Assembly: GCF_001748385.1 (NCBI RefSeq)
Contig: NZ_BCLI01000004.1
Coordinates: forward strand, 496,001-560,000
Source: Vulcanisaeta thermophila
Lineage (GTDB): Archaea > Thermoproteota > Thermoprotei > Thermoproteales > Thermocladiaceae
Reading direction: 5' to 3'
DNA: 64,000 nt
The notes beneath the pieces are model-generated. The model was not told where the DNA came from. It did no database searches and worked only from the letters and a program-made list of their open reading frames with translations. Of the stretch, positions 40,967 to 50,507 are shown piece by piece (the stretch's first letter is position 1; every line of letters starts with the position of its first letter). Made by a program: the position numbers and the translations under genes.

Positions 40967-42940
40967 GTGTTATTTAGGGTTGTTATTAATGATGTTGAGA
41001 TTAGGAGGAATTGGGATTGGGGTAGGATTTCCAAGGTCAAGGAGGACCTTAAGAGGCTGGGTTTTAGGTGGAATGGGGAGTACTGGTCTGGGAGGGCCCT
41101 ATCGCCTGTGGTTGTTAAGGAGTTGAAGGATCTCCTGGAACTAACGGAGGATGAGGTGGACAGGATAATGAGGTCCATCGTTGTGAACTCCGAGGGCGGT
41201 GCTGTGGGCATTGAGAACCCAAACCTACCCGAGGAGTTCAGGGAATGTGTCCTAAGTGAGTTTGGCGGTGTTGGTATAGTCTCCATACCATGCATGGTCA
41301 GGGTCTTCGTGAGGAACGATAAGGAGTTCATTGGTAAATCCACCAGTTACGAGGATTATGTGGATAAGGCCCTCGAGTTCGTGAGGAAATTGATTGGTAA
41401 TGCCTACGTAATTGGTAACCTGGAGCAAGCCCTCAGCAGAGCTAAGGAATTCGCACTGGCTAATAGTAAGCTAAGGGGGATTTATGATAGGAGGGTTCAG
41501 TGGTGGACCGCGAGGCTTGACACCTCCTCGGTAACCCTCAACTTCCTATCCAGGAGGTTAATGGATGGTGTAAGGAATCTCGTGGTTCCTTACTACTACG
41601 TGGATAGGGAGGGAAACCTCAACAAGCGTGATTTGAGGTTGATCAGGAGGGATGATATTGTTAGGGAGGGTGGTAAGGTCATCATACGATTCCCACCATT
41701 CCTAAGGGATAGGATTAAGGAGTTGCTAATCAGTAGTGGTTACCGTGTTGAGGAGGTCCCATACAACCCCCGTTACATAACCATACCCAGGGATGACATT
41801 AAGTTACTACCCTTCCAGGAGAAAGCCCTGAGTAACTGGTTAAATTCCGGTATGAGGGGTACGATTGTCATACCCACGGGTGGTGGTAAGACATTCATAG
41901 CCCTAAAGGCCCTGGCCGTGGTTAAGGTCAGGACGTTGGTTCTGGTGGTTACTGAGGAGCTCATGAATCAGTGGTGGGAGAGGTTGATGAGGTATCTGGG
42001 GATTAGGGCTGGTAGGCTTGGGGGTGGGTTTGACGATGTTAGGGAGGTTACGGTTGCAATTTACAACTCAGCCGTTAATAGGATTGAGTCCATAGCTGGG
42101 GGCTTTGACTTTGTTATTTTTGATGAGGCTCACCACGTGCCCGCGGATACGTTTAAGGAGGTTGCCTTTAGATTAACTGCGCCCTTTAGAATGGCCCTCT
42201 CGGCGACCCCAAAGAGGAGTGACTCCAATGAGCACTTAATATTCATGAGCGCAGGCGATATTGTTTACCAGGCTGATTATAGGGATATGGTTAACTCGGG
42301 CCTTGTGGTTCCTGTGCGGCATTTTAGGGTTTACGTGGATCTGTCATTGGATGAGAAATTGAATTATGAAAAGGCGGAGAGAACCAATAACCCAATAATC
42401 ATGAGGAACATAGCCAGCAAGGCTTCAGCCAAGGTTAATGTTGCAGTGGAGATAGTGAAGATGGAGGTGAGGCTTGGTAGTAAGGTTCTCGTATTCACAC
42501 AATTCATAGACCAGGCTGAGGAGATATACAATAAGCTTAAGGATGAGTTGGGGCCCATAGTGGCCCTAATAACATCCAAGGTCAGTGATAGGGACTCCAT
42601 ATTCAGGGCCTTTGCCAAGGGCTCCATCAAGGTCCTTGTAACAACCACAGTCCTGGATGAGGGCATTGACGTACCCGATGCGGATGTCGCAGTGGTGGTC
42701 AGCGGGACTGGTTCGGAGAGGCAGATGATACAGCGTGTGGGTCGTGTGGTTAGGCGTAGTGAGGGTAAGGTGGAGGCCAGGGTTTACGAGATAGTGACTA
42801 GGAACACCATTGAGCAGGCATTGAGTGAGGAGAGGCATGTTAAGGGTGAGGTAGAGGAGGTGGAGTGTAAGTCCTACCTGGCCAATCAACTGGGTAGGCT
42901 GCTCAATCACGTAATGAGTAGCACAAGCCTCTTCAAGTAG
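40967..42940 (+). CDS. XPB/Rad25-like SF2 DNA helicase
   Basis: The 657-residue protein has an N-terminal region of about 280 residues with no motif I recognise. Then come LLPFQEKAL (Q-like), Walker A IPTGGGKTFIALKAL, DEAHHVP, LSATPKRSD, VLVFTQFIDQAEEIYNKL, LDEGIDVPDADVAVV and QRVGRVVRR, as in archaeal XPB. It probably acts in repair or transcription opening. Starts at TTG 40958, GTG 40961, TTG 40964 or GTG 40967 are possible; TATA spacing favours the last two. Bax1, the nuclease partner in some Crenarchaeota, is not next to it. Confidence 0.85.
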   Translation: MLFRVVINDVEIRRNWDWGRISKVKEDLKRLGFRWNGEYWSGRALSPVVVKELKDLLELTEDEVDRIMRSIVVNSEGGAVGIENPNLPEEFRECVLSEFGGVGIVSIPCMVRVFVRNDKEFIGKSTSYEDYVDKALEFVRKLIGNAYVIGNLEQALSRAKEFALANSKLRGIYDRRVQWWTARLDTSSVTLNFLSRRLMDGVRNLVVPYYYVDREGNLNKRDLRLIRRDDIVREGGKVIIRFPPFLRDRIKELLISSGYRVEEVPYNPRYITIPRDDIKLLPFQEKALSNWLNSGMRGTIVIPTGGGKTFIALKALAVVKVRTLVLVVTEELMNQWWERLMRYLGIRAGRLGGGFDDVREVTVAIYNSAVNRIESIAGGFDFVIFDEAHHVPADTFKEVAFRLTAPFRMALSATPKRSDSNEHLIFMSAGDIVYQADYRDMVNSGLVVPVRHFRVYVDLSLDEKLNYEKAERTNNPIIMRNIASKASAKVNVAVEIVKMEVRLGSKVLVFTQFIDQAEEIYNKLKDELGPIVALITSKVSDRDSIFRAFAKGSIKVLVTTTVLDEGIDVPDADVAVVVSGTGSERQMIQRVGRVVRRSEGKVEARVYEIVTRNTIEQALSEERHVKGEVEEVECKSYLANQLGRLLNHVMSSTSLFK

Positions 42941-43161
42941 TGCCTTATTTACTTACCTGGGTATTAATAGGCGTGGGGTTCCTTGAGGAGGTCCTGAACA
43001 TCGTGTTTCAGGAGTACGGGGGCACACTACTGCTTGTGGTGTCCATAGTAATGAGCATCGCATTGATAGTACCATTCACCCACATAGTCTCAAACAACAT
43101 CTTCATAATCAATAAACTACACCACGTAATAAGTACCCTCTGGGGTGCCCTTAATGATTAG
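42940..43161 (+). CDS. Small membrane protein (first of a four-gene set)
   Basis: This 73-residue protein has a hydrophobic N-terminus and a second membrane segment (LLLVVSIVMSIALIVPF). Its GTG overlaps the helicase stop by 1 nt, so it is probably read on the same mRNA. No family recognised. The next three frames are also small membrane proteins on the same strand. Confidence 0.55.
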   Translation: MPYLLTWVLIGVGFLEEVLNIVFQEYGGTLLLVVSIVMSIALIVPFTHIVSNNIFIINKLHHVISTLWGALND

Positions 43162-43312
43162 GTTCATACTCACATCAATACTCATCGTAACCGTCATGCT
43201 CATGCTAATACTCATAACCTCAATATTAATGAACGTGCTAAGCAGCGTGTTAATGGTGAGTAAGCTCTCCAGGGGTGTTATGAATGCCTGTGGACTCATT
43301 AATATACCCTGA
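43154..43312 (+). CDS. Small single-pass membrane protein
   Basis: This 52-residue frame has an ATG overlapping the preceding stop by 8 nt. It has MIR followed by about 25 uninterrupted hydrophobic residues (ILTSILIVTVMLMLILITSI), then a short polar tail with one Cys. The shape is like a pilin-type N-terminal helix. No homologue recognised; support is the overlap, hydrophobic design and position. Confidence 0.5.
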   Translation: MIRFILTSILIVTVMLMLILITSILMNVLSSVLMVSKLSRGVMNACGLINIP

Positions 43313-43589
43313 CCTGGTGATCACAACGGTACTGACACTAATACTAATGATTCTGGTACTTTACCTGGTTAGCGGTCTCGTCCAATTATCAATCAACGAC
43401 TACTACGCATCCCTAAGCACGTATACCTTCTACGAGTGTATGAATAACGGCCTAAAGCCAATGAACCTAACCCATGCATATGTGGTCAGGGGCTTCCTCC
43501 CAAATTACCTAATTCTATGCCCCGTAATAAGGTATGACGATGATAATCATAGCCTAAACGTGACGATTTACACTGTGGTGCCCAGGTGA
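43284..43589 (+). CDS. Small membrane-anchored protein with Cys-containing ectodomain
   Basis: The 101-residue protein has one N-terminal membrane helix (VITTVLTLILMILVLYLV) and a ~65-residue outside domain with two cysteines (FYECMN, LILCPV) and two N-glycosylation sequons (NLT, NVT). It overlaps the preceding frame by 29 nt. No family recognised. Confidence 0.52.
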   Translation: MPVDSLIYPDLVITTVLTLILMILVLYLVSGLVQLSINDYYASLSTYTFYECMNNGLKPMNLTHAYVVRGFLPNYLILCPVIRYDDDNHSLNVTIYTVVPR

Positions 43590-43595
43590 GTATGC

Positions 43596-44375
43596 GTGAT
43601 TTTCAAGTCATTGATACCATTGATCATCACGGTTTTAATAATGATAGCCATAACAACATACCTAACCAGCACATTAAAACCCGCACTGCACGAATCGTTG
43701 AGCATCGAAAACGCCTACCTACTCACAGCCAATACCTTCATACAAATAAATAAATCATTAACCTCACTCGTTAATTACTACGCATGTACCGTGGCCAATA
43801 ACCCAATGACCTACACATGCAACGATCTACTAATCAACATAACCAGCAACACCTGCCATGTGCTGAGCGTGATAATGAATGAAACAGATATTGTTAAGTA
43901 TGAGGTGGTTGATTACGGTCTCAGGGGTATTGGTAACTCCACATTCATCGTGATGAGGGTGGTGGCCCATTACGGGAATTACACTATCAACAGCGTCCTG
44001 GGGACCCCAATACCCAGTGAGTTGTGCTCCTACGTGGATGGGGTTAGATCTTTAATGAGGCTTAATGGTACGGAGCACACAATAATTACTGGTAACATCT
44101 CGAGCGTGGGTTCCCTGGTGAGTTCGTTGATTAAGTCCTACGTGGGTAATGGGCAGTTATTGGTGAATTACCTGGTAATATTTAGGAGGGTCTCCATTGA
44201 GGGTAATATGACGTATTACCAGGGCACACTTCAATTCAGCATAGAACCACTCAATTTATCAATTCCTAACTGCTTAATTAGGGGTGTTAGTGGTGAGGCT
44301 TACATTACGCTGGTTGTGCGAGGCAACCTAACCAGTATCTATGTTTTTGAGGTGAGGGGTTCCCTGGTTACGTAG
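43596..44375 (+). CDS. Membrane-anchored, heavily sequon-bearing surface protein
   Basis: The 259-residue protein starts (GTG) with FKSLIPLIITVLIMIAITTYL, a K-S then uninterrupted hydrophobic run, like class III (pilin) signals. An ectodomain of about 230 residues follows, with about ten N-x-S/T sequons and several Cys (YYACTV, YTCND, NTCHV, ELCSYV, PNCLI). It is probably exposed on the cell surface. It follows the previous frame by 6 nt. Pilin-like or sensor-like roles are both possible. Confidence 0.6.
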   Translation: MIFKSLIPLIITVLIMIAITTYLTSTLKPALHESLSIENAYLLTANTFIQINKSLTSLVNYYACTVANNPMTYTCNDLLINITSNTCHVLSVIMNETDIVKYEVVDYGLRGIGNSTFIVMRVVAHYGNYTINSVLGTPIPSELCSYVDGVRSLMRLNGTEHTIITGNISSVGSLVSSLIKSYVGNGQLLVNYLVIFRRVSIEGNMTYYQGTLQFSIEPLNLSIPNCLIRGVSGEAYITLVVRGNLTSIYVFEVRGSLVT

Positions 44376-44391
44376 ATTCCGAAGTGGCTGT

Positions 44392-45480
44392 GTGGTTTTC
44401 CTTAATAAGGGGTTCATAGGCTCTCTCCCAGTGATGATTAACGACCTGTTGAATGGTGAGGTTAGGGAGGCACTCGTCATTGGTATTGGGGGTGGTGGCG
44501 ATGTCATTGGTTCCATACCCACGTACAGGTTATTATCAAGTGAGGGTGTGGAAACACACATTGGTGCCGTTCTGTGGGAGCGCTATGTTAACGATATAGT
44601 GCCGGGACCCATTAGGATTTCAGAGTTACGCAACGCGGAGGCACTCGGTAACTACACTGCAATATTAACCAGCGAGTCCTACGCCATCAGGGCCGGTAAG
44701 GTTGTGGTGCCCCAGTTGGTCAATGTGCTAAAGGTCATAAATGATGATGGGGTAGGCATAAGCATATCCGGACCTGTCTCCTCAGTGGCTGCTGAACTCG
44801 CCGAGTACGTTAATAGGGAGGGTATTGATGCCGTGTTTGGGGTTGACGTTGGTGGTGACGTACTGGGCCTGGGTATGGAGGAGGATCTATGGAGCCCATT
44901 AACCGACAGTTACTCAGTGGCGGTGCTAGCCACCTTGAGGAGGCTGACCAATGTACCAGTGGTACTTGGTATTGCAGGCCCCGGTGTTGATGGTGAGTTG
45001 AAGGCTAATTACGTGCTAAGGAGGATTAGTGAGTTAGCCGGTAAGGGAGCTTACCTGGGAGCCCATGGTATGACCCGTGAGGATGCGTCAGTAATAAGTT
45101 CCATACTTGAGATAGCGATGACGGAAGCCAGTAGGTTGATGTACGAGGCCTTCAGAGGATTCCATGGCGAGTACGTGATGAGGGGCGGCACTAGGTCCGC
45201 CCGTGTGGATATTTCATCAACAATAACCTACTACATAGACCTGGAAGCGGCCCTCCCAGAACTACCCCTGGCCAGGGCCTTGATGGATGCCGAGGATCCG
45301 TGGGACGCCATGAGGAGGCTGAACTCAATGGGTGTGTACACCGAGTTAAACTTTGAGGAGGAGGTTTACAGGTTTTACCTCAATAATAACAGGCTGCCGA
45401 ACCCCCACGAATTAATGGGCATTGTGCAGAAATTAAGGGCCAGCATTGCATCAGCCCGGCAGCATTCATCAGGTTCATGA
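44392..45480 (+). CDS. DUF1152 family protein
   Basis: The 362-residue protein contains ALVIGIGGGGDVIGSIPT, FGVDVGGDVLGLGMEEDLWSPL, LGIAGPGVDGEL and YYIDLEAALPELPLARALMDA, the conserved core of the archaeal DUF1152 family. The glycine-rich start resembles a nucleotide-binding loop, but no activity is established as far as I know. The start is GTG 44392 or ATG 44434. It is the last gene of the run begun by the XPB-like helicase. Confidence 0.8.
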   Translation: MVFLNKGFIGSLPVMINDLLNGEVREALVIGIGGGGDVIGSIPTYRLLSSEGVETHIGAVLWERYVNDIVPGPIRISELRNAEALGNYTAILTSESYAIRAGKVVVPQLVNVLKVINDDGVGISISGPVSSVAAELAEYVNREGIDAVFGVDVGGDVLGLGMEEDLWSPLTDSYSVAVLATLRRLTNVPVVLGIAGPGVDGELKANYVLRRISELAGKGAYLGAHGMTREDASVISSILEIAMTEASRLMYEAFRGFHGEYVMRGGTRSARVDISSTITYYIDLEAALPELPLARALMDAEDPWDAMRRLNSMGVYTELNFEEEVYRFYLNNNRLPNPHELMGIVQKLRASIASARQHSSGS

Positions 45481-45544
45481 CGTCAGATAAGGGCGTGCTC
45501 ATCACAATTTTATAGAGAACAAGCCGGCACTAAAAGCCTAACCA

Positions 45545-46021
45545 TTACCCAGTCTCCTCATAAAACAACGCGTAATCCTTATCAGCCTCCCTCATTAACT
45601 GAAGTTGTGATATCCTCTCCTCAGCCCTGCGGTACATGTTCGCGAACTCAATAATCCTACTGGCCACTTCATTGGGGTCGTTGAACTTTGCCGGTGAGTA
45701 TAGGATTTTCCTCGAGCCATTCCTATCAATACTCACCACGTAACCCTCCACAATGCCGCTGGTTGGTACCTTACCAATCTCACCGGTTTCACCGCGTATT
45801 AGAAATACGTATCCTCGCTTTGACCCATCGTTGAAGGTTATCCTCACAAGGACCAGGGCTATGTGGAAGCTCTTTAGGATGTTCGTCACCACGTCCCTAT
45901 ACCTCTCGTACTCACGCACGTAGGGTAGCCTCTCAATTAGTAATAAATCATTCCTACTCAGGTCACTCATTAACTCATTAAGCATGTCAAACACATTCTT
46001 CCCTGAGTTAAGAATCTCCAT
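45545..46021 (-). CDS. Hypothetical protein
   Basis: The 158-residue protein is mixed alpha/beta with a C-terminal helix (RRAEERISQLQLMREADK). The middle segment ITFNDGSKRGYVFLIRGETGEIGKV looks like a small beta-sheet domain. ATG 46021 is preferred over TTG 46036, given the TTTATTA element 26-30 nt upstream. Divergent from the gene at 46102. Not recognised. Confidence 0.6.
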   Translation of the reverse strand: MEILNSGKNVFDMLNELMSDLSRNDLLLIERLPYVREYERYRDVVTNILKSFHIALVLVRITFNDGSKRGYVFLIRGETGEIGKVPTSGIVEGYVVSIDRNGSRKILYSPAKFNDPNEVASRIIEFANMYRRAEERISQLQLMREADKDYALFYEETG

Positions 46022-46101
46022 ACGCGTAATGCGCAACGTGGGGGTAATAAAGGATTACCACCCAGGATTAATGTTAAAAATGGGCGTGGTGTCAATACAA
46101 T

Positions 46102-46416
46102 GTGGAGGGTGTGGATAGGAGGGTTTATGAACTTCATAGTAGGGTTATGAGTATGTTCATGGGTGGTAAGTGCTATGATTTAAATGGTGAATTGGTAATT
46201 GATTGCGTCAAAGAGGCACTCAGCGAGGTGGGTCTAAGGGTAACCTCTCTCTCACTATATAATTTAGACGGTAATGAGGTGAGCGACATCAATAATGCCC
46301 GTTACCTCAGGGTTGAGACGCAGGGGGACATACCGGGCAGGCACATATTCACATTCGCCATCATCAAGGTAAGGGATAGGTTTAGGGTACTCTACCTTCA
46401 ATCAGCAATTAGTTAA
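46102..46416 (+). CDS. Hypothetical small protein
   Basis: The 104-residue protein with two Cys (KCYDLNG, IDCVKEAL) has a predicted alpha-beta mix. The GTG start at 46102 is 26-30 nt after GTTAAAAA. Divergent from the preceding gene and not recognised. Confidence 0.55.
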   Translation: MEGVDRRVYELHSRVMSMFMGGKCYDLNGELVIDCVKEALSEVGLRVTSLSLYNLDGNEVSDINNARYLRVETQGDIPGRHIFTFAIIKVRDRFRVLYLQSAIS

Positions 46417-46569
46417 TGATTAATGCCTGGGCGATATGGCAATATAAATATCCATATTTTTATTTTTCATATTTAATTTATATTTAACTATGGATTTATT
46501 TGTCTCATAATTTTTAATTATACTTAACGCAAAAACTTTATTAATTGCAACCTCATGATGCGGTGCCGT

Positions 46570-47124
46570 ATGAATCTACTCAACCTACCACCGGGTAAGA
46601 ACCCACCTGATGATTTGTACGTGGTGATTGAGATACCAGCTGGGAGTAATGTTAAGTATGAGTATGAGAGGGAGATGGGGGTCATGATGGTTGATAGGGT
46701 CTTGTACGCGGCCATGGCATACCCATACAACTATGGCTTTGTACCAGGGACCCTAATGCATGATGGGGATCCGCTGGATGCCCTAGTGATTAGTACCGTG
46801 TCCTTTGCACCTGGTACCGTGGTTCGTGTAAGGCCCATTGGGGTTTTGAGTATGGAGGATGAGGAGGGCCTTGATTATAAGCTAATAACCGCACCCCTAA
46901 TCAAGATAGACCCTAGGCTATCCAATATAAATAGTATTAATGATTTACCAAGCATAATGCTCGATCAGATAAAGCATTTCTTCGAGCATTATAAGGAGCT
47001 TGAGCCGGGTAAGTGGACGAAGGTTCATGGGTTCCTGGGGCCTGAGGATGCTAGGAAGCTGGTTATGAAGGCGATTGAGAGGGCTCGGGGCATTGTGAGG
47101 ACCGTGAATGAGCACGTGCACTAA
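46570..47124 (+). CDS. ppa: Inorganic pyrophosphatase (class I)
   Basis: The 184-residue protein has [37 protein letters not shown] (the D-x-D-P-x-D-x-L metal core) and [13 protein letters not shown], as in family I PPases. It hydrolyses pyrophosphate and drives biosynthetic reactions. ATGs at 46555 and 46558 exist, but 46570 ([11 protein letters not shown]) matches family N-termini. The 3' end overlaps the purP stop on the other strand by 4 nt. Confidence 0.94.
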   Translation: MNLLNLPPGKNPPDDLYVVIEIPAGSNVKYEYEREMGVMMVDRVLYAAMAYPYNYGFVPGTLMHDGDPLDALVISTVSFAPGTVVRVRPIGVLSMEDEEGLDYKLITAPLIKIDPRLSNINSINDLPSIMLDQIKHFFEHYKELEPGKWTKVHGFLGPEDARKLVMKAIERARGIVRTVNEHVH

Positions 47125-48137
47125 GTCACTATATCCAGTATACGGCCCTTATCCAGGGCCTCCCTGACCTCCAATGCTATCCTCTCACCCATATCCATGG
47201 GCCTATCGAAGTACAGGGTTGAATAGGGGCTTCCAATGCCCATGTAAACATTTGTGCCGGCCACAATCCTCCCCGAGAATTCAAAGACCACTATGGACAT
47301 GTCATCCTTGATAATTGACTCTAGGCTGAAGGGTCCAATCATACCTGGGGGCACTAATTCATTAACCGCCTTGGTGAATTGCTCACCATACCTCTGTACC
47401 GTGGGTAATAGGGATTCCCTTATGACCATGGGTAGGTTACCCACCACCACGAATGTGGGCTCTGCGAGGTCTAGGGTTCTACCGTCCACGTTGCTTTCAT
47501 ACCTAATGTCCATGCCCATTATCTCAACCCTGTTGTGGATCTTGGATGTGAAGTAATGGTAATAGGCTGGGACGCCTATTACGTACTCCTGAATTATGAA
47601 TGGCTCCTTAACATTACCCAGTTTCTTACCCAGTTCATCCCTATCCCTGGCTATGAAGTATCCACGACCGCCCTTGGCACCATAAAGCTTCACAATCACG
47701 GGTCCATCCACGGCATTGGCATCCTCGTATGTCCTGGGTGTTGGTATGCCTGCATGCTCTAGTAGTTTCATTTTCAGTTTCTGATCAGCCTCCCACTTAA
47801 TTAGGTACCTATTCCCCAGCGTTGGTATGGGCATTGACAGGGCCCTCCTCCACCCCACGTACTCAACATAACTACCATGCGGTATTAACAACGAGTTCCT
47901 CCTAACCAGGTAATCAATCACAGACTCAAAATCACTAAACTCCACCTCCAACACCTCATTTATGAAGTTAAACTGCCTATAAAACCAGGCCGTGCCTGGC
48001 TTAGCAATGGCTATTGTATTGAACCCATACCTACGCGCTGCCCTGAGTAACTGGAGCGCCGTATGGCTGGCCACAGTTGCTATGGATAGCCTATCCAAGT
48101 CATAATTCTTGATTATGGATTCCACATTGATACTCAT
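47121..48137 (-). CDS. purP: FAICAR synthetase-like ATP-grasp enzyme PurP (paralogue 1)
   Basis: The 338-residue ATP-grasp protein shows [73 protein letters not shown] and [17 protein letters not shown], the PurP signature. PurP makes formyl-AICAR from AICAR using formate and ATP in archaea lacking PurH. Its ATG overlaps the stop of the next paralogue by 4 nt, so both are co-translated. Confidence 0.88.
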   Translation of the reverse strand: MSINVESIIKNYDLDRLSIATVASHTALQLLRAARRYGFNTIAIAKPGTAWFYRQFNFINEVLEVEFSDFESVIDYLVRRNSLLIPHGSYVEYVGWRRALSMPIPTLGNRYLIKWEADQKLKMKLLEHAGIPTPRTYEDANAVDGPVIVKLYGAKGGRGYFIARDRDELGKKLGNVKEPFIIQEYVIGVPAYYHYFTSKIHNRVEIMGMDIRYESNVDGRTLDLAEPTFVVVGNLPMVIRESLLPTVQRYGEQFTKAVNELVPPGMIGPFSLESIIKDDMSIVVFEFSGRIVAGTNVYMGIGSPYSTLYFDRPMDMGERIALEVREALDKGRILDIVT

Positions 48138-49195
48138 GTGACCACCTCCTCAAGCCTCCCCTGCTCAATGGCCTCCCTAACCTCCATGGCAATCCTTCGA
48201 CCAATCGAGATGGGCCTACCAAAATAGAGCTTACTATACTGAGAGCCCACACCCATGTAGGCGTTGGTGCCACCCCCAATCCTGGGCGCCACGTCGTAAA
48301 CCACGAGGTCGAGGTCCGGGGTCACAATGAATTGTAATGTGAAGGGGCCTATGACCCCGGGAGGTACTAGCTTCCTGGTTGCCTCAACGAATTTATGACC
48401 AATCTCAAAGACCCTCTCGAGTAGGCTCTCCCTAATTGTTGCTGGTTCATGACCCACCTCTATGTACCTAACGTCAACGTCCAACTCAAGCTGATCCCTG
48501 GCTGGTATTCTGAAGTAACCATCTAAGTTACTTTGAATTCTCCTATCAAAACCATGGAGCTCAAGCCTACCCCTCACCCTGGAGTAGAAGTAATTCGCAT
48601 TGAAGTGCGCACCTATGATCAACTCCTCAATGGATGCCTGGGCCAAATCCTCAAGCCTAATAACACCCCTACTAGCCAACTCCCTAGCCTTCCTCATTAG
48701 GTCATCCCTATCCCTGGCTATGAAGAAACCACGCTCCACACGCCTCAGGGCCTCGGGCAGCTTAACCATGACCGGCCTATCCACATCATCAGGGCTTTGG
48801 AAAACCCTGGGCCTCCTAATCCCAGCCTCATCAAGCAGCCTATAGTAATTCTGCGGCCCAACCCTCTCCTCCCAACGCAGTAAGTACCTATTCCCGAAGA
48901 TGGGTATGGGGAACCTATTCTCTATGTTCTCGTAACCCACGTAAACGGCGAAGGACCTATTGGGGACGAAGACAGCTCTCCTCTGCTTAAGTGTTGATAC
49001 CACATCATCATTGATCATATCCTTAAAGTCATTGAGAACTATTAACTCATCAACCACGGGAAACTCCCTATAAGGCAAGTCCCTACCCCTCTTAGCCACA
49101 GCAATGGTTCTAAATCCCTCATCCTTCGCACCATCAAGCACATCCAACGCTGAATGACTGGCTAACACCGCTATTGAGTATTCAACTCCACCCAT
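48134..49195 (-). CDS. purP: PurP paralogue 2
   Basis: The 353-residue protein is a clear paralogue of the gene downstream: [74 protein letters not shown]. Archaea often keep two PurP versions, of which one may form the active enzyme and the other be a partner or divergent enzyme. Here the GAKGGRGYF loop of paralogue 1 is replaced by [14 protein letters not shown] 49195 is 26 nt from ATTTATAAG. Confidence 0.85.
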   Translation of the reverse strand: MGGVEYSIAVLASHSALDVLDGAKDEGFRTIAVAKRGRDLPYREFPVVDELIVLNDFKDMINDDVVSTLKQRRAVFVPNRSFAVYVGYENIENRFPIPIFGNRYLLRWEERVGPQNYYRLLDEAGIRRPRVFQSPDDVDRPVMVKLPEALRRVERGFFIARDRDDLMRKARELASRGVIRLEDLAQASIEELIIGAHFNANYFYSRVRGRLELHGFDRRIQSNLDGYFRIPARDQLELDVDVRYIEVGHEPATIRESLLERVFEIGHKFVEATRKLVPPGVIGPFTLQFIVTPDLDLVVYDVAPRIGGGTNAYMGVGSQYSKLYFGRPISIGRRIAMEVREAIEQGRLEEVVT

Positions 49196-49318
49196 TGTGT
49201 TATTATTCCATAAATTCTTATAAATTTAACGCAACCATAAAGACGGAATTCCCGAAATAAATACTTAATTAATTATTTAAATAAACAGGTTATGGTGATT
49301 ACGGTATTATCAACGGTC

Positions 49319-49496
49319 TCATAGCCTACCACTCCTTAGTACGTGATCTGTATCATCAACCTTATCTAGTCCGAATTTAACCATAGCCTTATCAAACCCT
49401 ATGTAAGCACCTATAATGAGCTTACCTGACTCATTAAAGGATCTTAACCACACCATCCTTATCCGTCTCCAGATAATCCGCAACCTTATGAGGCAT
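49319..49496 (-). pseudogene. Decayed small ORF with frameshift
   Basis: On the minus strand MPHKVADYLETDKDGVVKIL ends at TAA, while the adjoining frame continues as LRSFNESGKLIIGAYIGFD...VLRSGRL with a TGA at 49319-49321. The two read as one short protein broken by a frameshift. No family recognised. It lies in an otherwise empty 430-nt spacer, in which I see nothing else but the purP promoter. Confidence 0.3.
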
Positions 49497-49624
49497 CTTT
49501 AGCCAAGAGGCCGGCCAGGATTAAGGTGAATATTGTTTGGAAAGACGTGGAATCCCACAGACCTGCGGAAGCTAAGTTCATGGAGTAGCCAGGTTTTAAA
49601 ATCAATAAGGTACCCTAATTAATA

Positions 49625-50464
49625 ATGAGGGTGGTGGTTAATGTACCACTACACATAACGAGTATGTGGTTACCGAGGTACGCACAGGACCCAAGGACCA
49701 CGGGATCCCTGGGCGCGGGGATTGTCATAAGCCCTGGGGTTGAGGTTACGGTGAGTGATGAAGACGCCAAATTGAGGGTGACGGGCCTAAGGCACGTGGA
49801 TGAGGTACTAAGGAGGTTCGGCGTTAACGTTAACGTTGAGTACAGGGCACCCGCGCCCCTGGGCTTTGGCTATGGGATGAGTGGAGCATTGACCCTGGGC
49901 GTGGCTCTGGGCGTGGCCACGTTACTTCGTAAACCCCTACTCGAGGCCGCCCAGGTGGCCCATGAGATAGAGGTTAACCTGGGCACTGGGCTTGGTGATG
50001 TCATTGCCGAGTTCTACGGTGGTGGGATTGAGTTAAGGGTTAGGCCTGGGGCCCCTGGTATTGGTGTTATTGACAAAATACCGTACCCAAACGACCTGGT
50101 TGTACTAACCCATGAATTCGCTAGGGAGGATACCAACGTGATGCTCCTTAGGCTCAGGGATAAGCTGGAGGTCCTTGGTAAGGAGTTTATGGGTGAAATC
50201 ATGAGGGAACCCACTTATGAGAACTTCGTTAGGTTGAGTATGGAGTTCTCGAGGCGGCTGGGCTTTTTAACGGAGGACATTGAGGGTAGGGTTAGGCCAT
50301 GCATTAAATACGTGGATGGGTACTACGTAAAGAAGGGCGTCCTAGTGCTACTAACACGCGTGGACGAGGCCCCACAAGCCTCGGACTGCCTCACTAGGCA
50401 TGGACTACCCACGAGGTACTTTAAGATTAGTGATGCGGGTGCCCAGGTTAGGATCATACGCTGA
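49625..50464 (+). CDS. Pantoate kinase (archaeal GHMP kinase)
   Basis: The 279-residue GHMP-fold protein starts VPLHITSMWLPRYAQDPRTTGSLGAGIVI and has the APLGFGYGMSGALTLGVALG loop and GLGDVIAEFYGGGIELRV. This is the pattern of the archaeal pantoate kinase that replaces bacterial PanK in CoA synthesis. Phosphopantothenate synthetase at 56190 and PanB at 55349 support this. I see no clear TATA at standard spacing, with AATCAATAAG about 20-30 nt upstream the weak candidate. Confidence 0.85.
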   Translation: MRVVVNVPLHITSMWLPRYAQDPRTTGSLGAGIVISPGVEVTVSDEDAKLRVTGLRHVDEVLRRFGVNVNVEYRAPAPLGFGYGMSGALTLGVALGVATLLRKPLLEAAQVAHEIEVNLGTGLGDVIAEFYGGGIELRVRPGAPGIGVIDKIPYPNDLVVLTHEFAREDTNVMLLRLRDKLEVLGKEFMGEIMREPTYENFVRLSMEFSRRLGFLTEDIEGRVRPCIKYVDGYYVKKGVLVLLTRVDEAPQASDCLTRHGLPTRYFKISDAGAQVRIIR

Positions 50465-50471
50465 GCGCATT

Positions 50472-50480
50472 GCTTATAAC
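50472..50480 (+). promoter_or_regulatory. TATA element of the CbiG-like gene
   Basis: GCTTATAAC, centred about 30 nt before ATG 50508, which is in the frame of the first fragment. Confidence 0.45.
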
Positions 50481-50507
50481 AGGACAATAATCCTATTGCG
50501 TGAAGTC

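Noticed and set aside
40915-41343. Upstream extension of the PGI/PMI frame
   Set aside because: It would run antisense through the helicase start; the family N-terminus and TATA spacing both place the start at 40914.
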